Assembly (NCBI GenBank): GCA_001910725.1
Contig: MJGA01000062.1
Span: 1-64,000 of the forward strand
Direction of reading: 5' to 3'
Length of the DNA: 64,000 nucleotides
DNA from: Phanerodontia chrysosporium
Lineage: Eukaryota; Basidiomycota; Agaricomycetes; Polyporales; Phanerochaetaceae
The translations under genes and the position numbers were made by a program. Below the pieces are notes generated by a model that had not been told where the DNA came from, did no database searches, and saw only the letters and a list, made by a program, of their open reading frames with translations. Each line of letters begins with the position of its first letter. Position 1 is the stretch's first letter. Below are positions 11,810 through 21,127 of the stretch, one piece after another.

Positions 11810-13470
11810 ATGAGCATTCCAGCCGCTTCGAATCAACACTCCGCAAAGCGCAGCCCCGTACACATGCGTGACTTTTCGCCCACCGCATTAGCACAACTCA
11901 GAGATCTGCTTGCTTCTCATGCGGGGGATGAAGACTTTCACAAGCAGTTCCGACAGCAGTATCGTGCGAGCGAGATCGCATGGATGGCAGGTGGACTTCG
12001 GAACGACGACCTGGAAGTGACATCACCTGGGTCCTTACACCCCTTGTATCTCATCGCGAAACCACCAACACTTCGCTCCAAGGATGTGATTATGGTTCAG
12101 CAGAGTATTCTGGATGTCGTGTTGGACTTGGTGCGTGTTAGTAGCCATACGTGCGGGAGCTATGGATAGCACTAACCGGTTATTGAAGCTTGCAGCCCTT
12201 GACCGAGTAACTGGAGGAGCTACGGTTATGTTCCATGTCAACGGCAATCGGCAACCACATGCTGCAGTACACGCACCTGAAGAAGTCGCCACGCAAGTCT
12301 ATATAACTCCGCATGTGCTCGTTGAGCGCGAAACGTTCCCAAACGCCGACCTCGCCATTGCTTGGATGAACCAGATGTTCATTGAAGAGCTTGGCATTTC
12401 AGCTGTCGCCCGGTGGAGAACTGCACTGTCAGCACTTGGTGAGTGCTCTGGCTTGTCTATACACATCCGGGCCTTACCATGGACCGCTCTATATAGGCTA
12501 TAAGCCTTCCCTGAATCCAGCCTTCTATTCACCGCAGGCAAGAACAGCAGCTCCCAACGAAACTCTCGTACCTGCTGCGTCTCCGCTGGCAGGCTCTCTT
12601 CATTTCATGCTGGGACGGGCCGCTAATGACCATGTCGTACACCGTCAGCTCGAGCAGCGCATGCCCCGATACGCACCTAGCACAACAGCCAATGCAGAGG
12701 CCCAGAAACTTCTCGCTACACGGGACGCTACCATTAAGCGGCTTCGAACAGAGCTGCTGCAAGAGGCAATGAAGAACCACCAGGACAAGACGGAGATAAA
12801 CGAGCTTCGGCGCCAGCTCAGAGCTCGGGACGAGGAGATAACACGGCTGGTGTCAGAATTGGCGGAACAGCAGCGTGAGCTCGAAAGCGCTTTCATGCTG
12901 ATCAGAGCTCTCTCGTCAAACCTAGCTGCGGCTCGAAGGTTGCAGCCGCAGTCTCTCACACATGGACCAAACTCAGACAGTGCGCATGAAGTGCAGGTAT
13001 CTGATAGCGGGGTTCCTATCTCGGGCATTCAACACACCGGTAAGAATCGCTGTTTCCTGGCAGATCTTCCTGCGCTAACATACAGACTTGTAGTAACTGC
13101 TGACTCGGACCCCGACACAGCCGCTGCAACCAGCGCTGACGCCACGAGCGCGAACACCAGAACTGACTCTCGAATTCGCATAGTATTAGCACCTCGCTCA
13201 CGGCCCCTCACCCGAGCTGCAGTTCTCCCCCCGTCTGCGAATACCGTAGTAGCATTGGGGCGTGCATGCACCCGCGCGGTCACTACACTCAATCTGCCAA
13301 CGCGGACCCACATGCAACTTGCACTTCTCGCCGTATCTGAGCCTCCCGATACATGGTTTGATGGGCTTCTGAGGTCCGGGTTCAATTCTGAGGAGGCGCA
13401 GCAGCTTGTTCAAGCCATGAATGAGGACGTGGAGGTGACACCCGACTCAAACACATGTTGTATAAATTAA
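11810..13470 (+). CDS. KDZ-element accessory gene 2: coiled-coil protein of unknown function
   Basis: I do not recognise a named family. Four exons join in frame: an N-terminal block (to about 12129), a second ending at ALSAL near 12439, a third opening with GYKPSLNPAF (from about 12498), and a fourth opening with LVVTADSDP near 13087; intron ends are GTGCGT, GTGAGT and GTAAGA. The middle (about 12700-12930) is a strong heptad coiled coil (KRLRTELLQEAMKN, ELRRQLRARDEEITRL). The C-terminal part is Ser/Thr/Ala-rich and then has a folded-looking segment, LALLAVSEPPDTWFDGLL. It lies between the transposase and gene 3 inside one pair of terminal repeats, so it is element cargo, perhaps a partner of the transposase. 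The Met at 11810 is preferred over ATGs at 11798 and 11594, whose frames close early. Confidence 0.7.
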
Positions 13471-13717
13471 ATCATATTTATTCTCGATTTTATATGTTGT
13501 GTACTGGGTCTGGCAGTGTGTATGGACCGCTGGCCAGGGAGGCTAGTACAGTAAGGTCGAGAGATCGAAAACGAATGCACTGCAGCAGTTCGATACCTCG
13601 ACGTTATGTCAGCCAATCACACTTCAGGGATGGCAATCGGGACTTACCGCCACGCGCCGTCTCATCGTCTCCCCGCGACACCAAAATTTTGCATTGCTCC
13701 TGTCCAACGGTGCTGCT
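13471..13717. other. Short intergenic gap between accessory genes 2 and 3
   Basis: About 250 bp; AT-rich just after the stop codon. It presumably contains the promoter of accessory gene 3. Nothing else is seen. Confidence 0.5.
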
Positions 13718-15648
13718 ATGGCTAACAACTCATGGCACGAGCCCTCGCAGTGGGATTATCAGTACCAGAACCCGGGTGCACGATATAACTCACTTTATCT
13801 GGATGAACGGCTTTACGGTATGCCGCCGCCGCTGCCACCACCACCGCCGTCACCTCCATCCCAATCTCAATTTCCCCTGCCGCGACCCTCTCTATCGACG
13901 GCCGCCTTCGAGGCACCGACTTCTGTGTTGGCCTCTCCGGTGCCTTCACTTCTAGTGGGGATTTCAACAAGTCAGCCTGCACCCGCCATGATGGATTGGA
14001 CACCGGCCTTCAGCCAACATCCGTCACGCCCGCAGTCAGCCTTGCAATCACTGTCACCTCAGGTGTCAGCTTCACGAGCCCCTACTCAATCTGCCTCACC
14101 ATCCGAGTCAGCGCCGCTGATCGCCCCGCTCACTGCACCTCAGGCTACAGCGTCTTCGTCCTCGCCTGCGCAAGCACCTATGGTCACGATTCAACCACCG
14201 ACTCTACCTACGCCAGCACCTCGCGTGAAAAACATGACGAAAGAGCAGAAAAGGACTCACCGTAAAGAGCAGCAAGCACGCCATGACGCGATAGAACAAG
14301 ACGTGAACGACTTCTTTGAATACGCGTCACGGCACGCCCAGGACCTTGCAGACAAATGGCAGAAGAAGAAGCGGTGGTTTCTGGACCGCTTCTTCAATGG
14401 AGGACGTAAGGGGATGGGCGACTCGAAGACAAGCGCTTTCAATGCGTGGCTTCACTTTAAATGCGAGGAAGTGAACGGTAGTAAGTAATTTGTCCATGCG
14501 TACAGGGGGTACTGCTTACCAGGAGCCTTAGATCTTGGTCTCGGTGAGCTTCCGAAGTCTATGCAAGAGGTTCGAGAGGAATTCCTCGATGAATACTATG
14601 CTCTCGGCGATGAGGAGAAGGCACAGTACGTACGGGATTATGATGCTGTGAAGAAGGCGAAGAAAACAAGCAAGCGTACCTCTGCCCGTGCGAAGATACA
14701 AGACCTAGCTAATACAAGTAAGCTCCTCGAAGAGATCGTGCGTGCTTCGACATATGCATAAGACCGACTGCTGACACTTACTCGTAGATCATGGGCCTCG
14801 ACGCGCGGATCAGCATTGGAGGCTTCTTCTGCCTGGTCCGCGGGGACACAGATTACGTGACGGCCCCGCAGTGGTGGTTTAGCCATCCCGAGCTGGAGAC
14901 GTTCTTGACCGTCAGTAGTAGACGGTGGGATACGACGCGGCTTGGCACATTGGTAGAGGCGTTCGTAGTCGCAGGGGGTTCTGTATCAGGTGTGTGACGT
15001 GCGGCAGTTCAATGCGGGACCGTCCTACTCACCGGTTCGGAAGGTGTCCTCCGCACTAACAAACAGAAATGCGCGTTCACCAAGGCACAAATTCGCAATC
15101 GGATAAGGGACTTACTTAGTGTGTGCCTCTGTCCAAACATCCCCCTCTGTTCTAATTGTGCCCTAGTCGATATAACCGGTAACGACAAGGTTGTCATGCA
15201 GTACGAACGATACGAATACGATATCGTGCAGCGCTACAATGTCGAGCTTGTGGGGTGGACGGCGGACAAGTTTGTGAACCCCAGCGACCTGTCAGACAAC
15301 CTCAGCATGCTCCAGACCCTTCTCAATGCACTCGATAACGGCACTTGCAAGTTTGTAAGACTCACCGCTGCACAGGCAGCCGCTCGGAAGAAGGCGCATG
15401 AAGCCAAGGTCACCGCCGGTCAGATTTTGCCTCCCAAACCGCGCAAGAAGCGCCAGGATGCAGGCAAGCCTCGGGGGTCGCGCAAACAGAAGGGTGCTGT
15501 TTCTGCTGCTGAAGAGTCATCTGCGCCTGGTGGTGAGAACGAGGAGGTGGTCGATGACGAGGAGGGGGAAGAAACTGAGGACAGCGAGGACGAGAACGAG
15601 GGAGATGACGAGCTGGGCCCTTCGAGGAAGCGTAGACGGGGCGAATAG
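13718..15648 (+). CDS. KDZ-element accessory gene 3: Pro-rich protein with a possible HMG-like segment and acidic nuclear tail
   Basis: Unknown function. The layout resembles hypothetical proteins I associate with agaricomycete KDZ elements, from memory and unchecked. Exon 1 (to about 14481) has an N-terminal Pro/Ser-rich low-complexity region, then a basic helix, KEQKRTHRKEQQARHDAIEQ, and AFNAWLHFKCEEVNG. Exon 2 continues LPKSMQEVREEFLDEYYALG; this spacing of aromatic, basic and acidic helices resembles an HMG box. Exon 3 opens with IMGLDARISIGGFF. Then come small exons (KCAFTKAQIRNRIRDLLS) and a last exon with DIVQRYNVELVGWT. The C-terminus is basic, then strongly acidic, ending in SRKRRRGE, a likely nuclear signal. 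Introns include 14482-14532 and about 14739-14788. A DNA- or chromatin-binding role is inference. Confidence 0.65.
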
Positions 15649-15956
15649 ATATGTATAGCTGGTGTGGTTGTCGTCGTCGAGAGCACAGTGTGAATGACAG
15701 CGGCAGCGCGCAGGTCCATTCTGATCTCGGTGATATACCCACGCATGTCTACGCAAATTTTATTCCATTCTGTTCAGGCTACATTACACAGGAGACACGC
15801 CTTCCTTGCATACAAGTAGATGCAGACATGGCAGTCCGCAAGCCAGAGAGGTCGTGTCAGGCGGTCCAGAGGCTATGACGAAGTCTGCAGGCCTTTGATG
15901 GGATATCACTGGGATGAAGCGCCGGAGGGGCGCGACGTGGCAACGGAAAAGAACGA
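15649..15956. other. 3' non-coding DNA of the KDZ element
   Basis: About 300 bp between accessory gene 3 and the right terminal repeat. No gene is supported. Confidence 0.5.
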
Positions 15957-16212
15957 GGCGCGGGAACAGTGCGGGAACATGTCCCGATTGGGGAAGGAGG
16001 CGGGGCGGGAAAGGGCGGGGCGGGGCAGCACGAGGGACGGCATCCGGGGCACGGAAACAGCCGGGAATGGCTGACGGAAGGGGCTGACCACCCAGGAAAT
16101 CTGGAGGCTGCTCTCGACGGGTGCGAGAAACGCGAGATCTACCTCCGATCTGAGGGATCACCGGCTGCGTTCGATCCCTCAAATCCGTAATCGATTGCGG
16201 GCTGCATAGGTG
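15957..16212 (-). repeat. Right terminal inverted repeat of the KDZ element
   Basis: Reverse complement of 7060-7315, apart from a 1-base difference in the GGGAACA direct repeat near 15968 and a few substitutions at the inner end. It carries the same hairpin (16151-16159 with 16173-16181) and the same G-rich run (about 15989-16024). It ends …GGGCTGCATAGGTG. Confidence 0.85.
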
Positions 16213-16517
16213 CCCAGTCCCCTCATGCCAGTCGGTCTTGCCTACTGCCTGCGCTAGCCTGCTGGCCGACACCTCCGTCGCACTCTTTGCATCACGCTCG
16301 CACAGCTTAGAGGTCAGCACGTCGTTGTCTGGGCGGCCCACCATCGGACGTTTCCACCCATGCCAGTTCTCACGACACGCTCGTATGGCTCCTCCCTCGG
16401 GCCGGCTGCTCGTTTCGTCGTGCAAACAGTAGTCATCATTGGCCTATGAGCTGAGGCGTCTGGCATCGCTGCCAGTATATATACCGCCGTTGCAGAGCAA
16501 AGCAAGACAATCCCACA
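16213..16517. other. Chromosomal flank between the transposon end and the next gene
   Basis: 305 bp that serve as the 5' flank of the gene at 16518. A TATATATA-like stretch at about 16476-16483 lies ~40 bp before the start codon. No continuation of KDZ sequence is present here. Confidence 0.55.
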
Positions 16518-17297
16518 ATGGCGCCGTGTCTCGAGGTCCTCGTCGCTCGGTGCACCGAAGCTTATCGCGACGATCCTTCTATCTTCAACCCGGTATTGGA
16601 GATTGTAGCGGCGTCGAAGGGTTGCATAGGGTGAGCCGTACGCTTCCTGTGTCATGATCCGCCTGCTAAGTGTGCATATAGCATCTACCATGGCATCGGC
16701 GTCGAAGATCCAAGCATTCTACTGCTCTTGATCTGTGAGTCTGAGAGGCAAGTGAACTGTCACTTTCGTCCTCACCAGTGCCCACTAGCTTGGGCCACCT
16801 TCGAAGACCACCAAGCGTTGATCAACGACAAGGAACGATACTCGAAGATGAGCGAGGGGTTTGCGAATTGTGCAGACCTCAGTTCCATGGATCTATTCCA
16901 CATCTACCCCGACTTCGACCTCGCCCCTGTGTTAAACTCGCCGTTCGTGTCGTTCGTGCAAGTCGTGCCGGCGAAGCCTGAGACCAGCCAGGAGGTGTAT
17001 TCGCAGACGAAGAACATTGCCACTATCCCCCTCTCAGCGCAGTTCTGCTATGGCGGAGGACTTTCCAAAGTCGCAGATAAGAACAGTGAGGAGTATATAC
17101 TCTTACATGGATGGGAAGATCCCAAGGTAAGCCATGTGCTGCTCTTGCGCGGACTAAAGCTGATATCAGGTTAGTACCATGCCGAGGCCGCAATGCCAGA
17201 GCCAGTGCAACAGGTGTTGAAACCGTGGTACGAGGTTGCCCACCGCAAGGTGTCGATACATGTGAAACTCATTGTCTACAAAAAACATGAGTCCTAG
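16518..17297 (+). CDS. Dimeric alpha/beta-barrel (ABM-like) protein
   Basis: Four exons join in frame. Exon 1 starts MAPCLEVLVARCTEAYRDDP and ends …VAASKGC; exon 2 gives IYHGIGVEDPSILLLLI; exon 3 starts SWATFEDHQALINDKERYSK and runs to HGWEDPK; exon 4 gives YHAEAAMPEPVQQV and ends YKKHES. The pattern of a beta strand with an early acidic residue, a central SKGC/YHG strand pair, a WATFEDHQALI helix and a second half repeating the fold is that of fungal antibiotic-biosynthesis-monooxygenase-like dimeric barrel proteins, usually of unknown substrate. Length (about 200 aa) suits two ferredoxin-like halves. The KDZ element ends only 305 bp upstream, so its promoter may be affected. Confidence 0.7.
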
Positions 17298-18263
17298 CGT
17301 ACACATTTCTCTGTCGATTTTCGTAAGCGGTCGTGGAATGACTATTCATATCCCCGTTCCTTGCAGGAGATGACTTGTGCGTTAGTTTTTTTTCAAATCA
17401 GTCCAGATTGGCCATGTGGAACGAGCGACGCGTCCTGGAATAGCTTCAGTAATATGTGGCGTTGGTCCCTGGGAATGGATCATCGGCACATGTTATTGAT
17501 CCTTCCACAAGACTACGCGCATCGGTCCTACATACCTTTCAAGCGAAACAGCCCTCTAAGTCCGCATAGGTGCCTCTAAGATGTGCGTCACTATCACATC
17601 GCTATTGACACGTAGACTCTTAAGATTCAGGGTTATAGACATGAGCCATGAAACCGGCACCTCGATGTAGGGCCTGAAAAATCCTGTGAGCACTAAGTGA
17701 CTCTCAAGCACGCCGCGGTGCCGAGAAGAGCCTGCAGAAACCCCTCTGCCGACTCTGCAAAATTGCTCGCACGACGAGAATAACCACAGCTCGGCGTATA
17801 CGACGGCCTCCCGCGCGCAAGGACCGCGCACCGTCGGCACGATCAGGAGTATCAGATAAGATAGACGGCACGAGCCCCATCCGCTGCTATATCGGGGCCC
17901 TGAAGCTCTCCGCGCCGTTTCCTGCAAGCCTGCTTGCTCACAGTCGTGGGCGTGCAGAGGGGAAGCAGATGCCAAGCGGAGAACGTGGACGGGCGCCTGG
18001 CCGCAAGGGCATTCAAGGCTCCCGCGTGGGCGCGCGCTGCGGGCGTGCCCTGGGCAAATTTATCCCACCACTGTCCGTCGAGGCCTTCCGCGCCGGCGTG
18101 CCCGCCGCGACGCTTTCCCACTGGCGTGGCATACCCTACGCAGAGCCCGTCCTTTAAGAGAGGGGGCCCCTGTAATCAGATAAGATGACGACGTCGCCTG
18201 CTTTTTGCGCATCTGCGGACGTCCCCCTCCCCCTCCAGGCGATAATCTCCGACCCACCAGGCA
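17298..18263. other. Intergenic DNA with no supported gene
   Basis: About 970 bp. It holds short open frames on both strands without splice or promoter support. The right half is GC-rich and leads into the transporter promoter. Confidence 0.5.
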
Positions 18264-20497
18264 GATGTCGACACAACGCACGCCGAGCCCGGATAAGGCT
18301 GCCGTCGACGAGAAGGCGTCCTACGAGCTCAAGGAGTCGCCCTCGCCCTCGAGCGGCGATGTCGCCCGCCTTCCCGCGCCCGCGGTCTCGAAGCCTCGGT
18401 TACCGTACTCATGGCAGCTGGTCATGATCATTCTGACGTGCTTGTGTACATGTAAGTCTGTGGTGCCCTGTCTGTCCACCGGATGTCCTAACCTAGTCTT
18501 CCAGTTGGTAATCACTGGTCAAACGTACGAAGCCTGATATCCCGAAATTGTTCCCTGTGCTTACCCAATGTCTCCCCCGTTTGATTTGTAGGGATTGATT
18601 GTGTAAGTAGTTTACTGCGTTACACTCGCGAGTGCTCTGACGAGCGAAACAGATCCCTGAAGACAACGATCATTAAAGAGACGCATATTAACAATTCGCA
18701 GTTTGCGACCTTGGTGGGTAGCTCTATTATTGGAGCTGTTGACTCAATCGCTGACGCGCTACACAGGTTGCAGTGACCAACCTCGTACGTTTCAATGTCT
18801 TGCCAGCCTGCCAACCTCCCTGCTCACACGACGCCAGGTCAATACGTTCCTATGCATAGGCTTCGGCTTTGCGATCGACAAGTGGGGCGGCGCAATCATG
18901 TCCGTCATCCTCGCGGGCTTCCACCTGTCCGGCTCGATGGTCATGGCGGGCGCGGCGACGAACCACCTGAACAGCTACCCGCTGCTCATCGTCGGTAAGG
19001 TGCTCGCCGCTATCGGCGACGGCTCGCTCGACAACGCGCAGCACCGGATCTTCTCGACGTACTTTGCGCCAGGGCGCGGCTTCGCGTTCTCCATCGGTAC
19101 GATCTGGTGCGTCGTCCTACCCCCTGCGGCAAGCCGTACCTCCGATGACGCGTGCTCAGGGGCGTCGCAAACCTCGCGCAGTTTACGGGGCAGTCGACAG
19201 CGAACGTCATCGCGCACAACCTCGGCTCGTACGCGTGGGCGCTCTGGATCAGCGCGGTCATCGCGTTCTTCTCGTTCCTGTGCGCCATCACCGTCGTCTT
19301 CCTCGACATCTACCTCCGCCGGAAGTACAACGTGACGGACCAGACGAACGGCAAGCGCCACGTCGGCGCGGCCAAGGCGGGCGCGTTCCGCCTCGACGCA
19401 GTCAAGCACCTGCCATTCACCTTCTGGATGGTCGTCTTGTTCGCCGTCTTTGAGAACGCCGGTGTGCAGTCCTTCGTGTCCATCTCGACGTATGTCTCGT
19501 ATTTCCTATCGTAGTAGCACAGTCCTGATAGTAGCATTGTCCAGCCAATTTGCTCAACAGCGTCTCAAGAAGGGTGCGGTCATTGGCGGCTGGGTCTCTA
19601 GCTTCTACCTGTTGCTCCCTGCCTGCTTGACACCATTTATCGGCGTATACATTGACGTCTTCGGCCAGCGTATCGGCTTCTGTGAGTCTAATACTCTATC
19701 ATCCCCTATGGTGCCTGACGTGTTTCTCCGCAGTGTTCCTGTCAGGTCTGACGTTCCTAATTTCCATGCTGCTTCTGAAGTTCTCGCACACTGTTCCGAC
19801 TTTCAGTGAGTATCCTGACTTACATCCCGTTAGCACTTGCGCTGACGTGCAAACTATGCAGTTGCCGCGTATATCTTCTACGCCCTCTCGCAATGCGTGA
19901 CGCCTGCACCACAAGTCGAGATCATCCGGAACATCATCTCCGACCCGCAATACTTCGCCACGGCCTTCGCGATTAAGAGTGCGTCCGAGCCGTGCATACT
20001 CCCGTCTCCTCGCTGACCATGCCCCAGAGTCCGTCGTGCAGGGCTCGATCGTGATCATCACGACGGCGGCGGGCAAGCTGCAGGACGACTCGGGGACGAA
20101 CTCGCTCGACCCGGCGGTGTCGCTCTGGCTCGCGTACGCGTTCATCAGCGTCGCGGCGTCGGGCGTGCTGCTGCTCGCGGCGTACCTCGTGCCGGGGCTC
20201 CTGCCCGCGGCGCGCCTCGCGCAGGTCGCGCCGCGGCACCTGTCCACGGAGACCGCCGCGCTCGCGCGCCGCTGTGCGCTGCCGAAGCCGACGGGTGTCG
20301 ACGACGACGGCGACGAGGAGGACGAGACGAAGGCGTACGAGCGCATGCTCAAGGCGCCGACGATTCGCTCGCCCGTCTTCCGCTATGCGTTCCTCATCGC
20401 GTCCGCGGGCGTCATTGTCATTGGCTGGATCATGTTCGGCCTCGGTGTCAGCTGGGGCGTGCATGGTAGCGTTATAGCGGGCACGACAGGCGAATAA
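18264..20497 (+). CDS. Major facilitator superfamily transporter, MFSD1-like
   Basis: A 12-helix permease assembled from about nine exons. The N-terminal cytosolic segment is Ser/Pro-rich (MSTQRTPSPDK); the first helix begins PYSWQLVMIILTCLCT. Characteristic blocks: SALKTTIIKETH/NSQFATLVAVTN, FAIDKWGGAIMSVILAG, GKVLAAIGDGSLDNAQHRI, FENAGVQSFVSIST, GWVSSFYLLLPACLTPFIGV and FYALSQCVTPAPQVE. A loop with an acidic insert (DDDGDEEDE) precedes the last helix, VIVIGWIMFGLGVSWGVHGS. The residue pattern resembles the MFSD1 branch (lysosomal/vacuolar transporters, in animals linked to dipeptide export); substrate and location here are inferred only. The start at 18264 is the first Met in frame with helix 1. 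Confidence 0.75.
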
Positions 20498-21127
20498 AAG
20501 GGTCGATTGCTATGTAGTATCGTGTGTCGTATCACTACAGCTGGTTGTTATAGGGTTTCGTTAGTTATACATTCAGTTCGTTGCAGAGCTGGGAAGCTCC
20601 TGTGCTGCAACGGAGAATACGTTAGGGTCTCTGCTTTGGGGTTTTCGCCAGCTGCCATCGGACCCATGCTACGCACTGTCATAGATGACGCGCGAGCAGC
20701 AGCAACGGATGTGCGTGAATTGGCATAGCGAATCAGTCCAAAATACGGTCGCAGGTTGGCAGCCTTCCCAAGCTAAGAGTTGAGAGTCCTCAAGCGCCGC
20801 TTGTGTTTTGGTGCGTTGCCGCGCTCATGATCCTGGTGTCCACTCGTACTCGTCCGTACACAACTCGTCAGGTCTCTTCGTGCAGATCGGACTCGACCAG
20901 TTTTGTCGACCTGGCTCTTCTGACGTGGCTGTCAGTACTGGGTCCATGGTTTTGCAGGGTATTTGGATAGGTGTGGGTCCACTGACGATAGCGTTCGATA
21001 TCAAGCATCAACAAGTCAGAGAGTGAAGCACTGAACACCAATCTATTAGCACCGTACAACGAGCAGTATCTAGATAGCACATCCATATTTTGCATAGCCC
21101 CAACACACCAACTGCCCCGCTCGCCCG
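20498..21127. other. Convergent intergenic region
   Basis: About 630 bp between two genes whose 3' ends face each other. No gene, repeat or clear terminator motif is seen. Confidence 0.5.

Larger units (their letters stand above)
7156..12379 (+). repeat. Right arm of the palindrome
   Basis: Reverse complement of the left arm. It carries the 9 bp missing from the left arm, as does the element's own right terminal repeat, so this arm is the ancestral version. Homology stops at 12379 (…CCAGATGTT) in the second exon of accessory gene 2. Confidence 0.95.
7060..16212 (+). mobile_element. Complete KDZ (Kyakuja-Dileera-Zisupton) DNA transposon with long terminal inverted repeats
   Basis: The element starts with CACCTATGCAGCCCGCAATC at 7060 and ends with the exact reverse complement at 16212. 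The inverted repeats extend about 256 bp inward (7060-7315 and 15957-16212). Between them lie three spliced genes in one direction: transposase, coiled-coil protein and an accessory protein. No target-site duplication can be checked, because the left flank is the inverted half-copy rather than original chromosome; the right flank begins CCCAGTCCCC. Intact frames in all three genes suggest a young, possibly autonomous element. Confidence 0.85.

Noticed and set aside
7060..16212. Explanation by simple nested insertion of one KDZ element into another
   Set aside because: If the element had inserted into an inverted copy, the interrupted copy should resume after 16212; instead CCCAGTCCCC and ordinary chromosome follow.
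16213..17297. Minus-strand frames overlapping the barrel gene and transposon end (15784-16691)
   Set aside because: They cross the transposon boundary and have no family pattern; the + strand exons join precisely.
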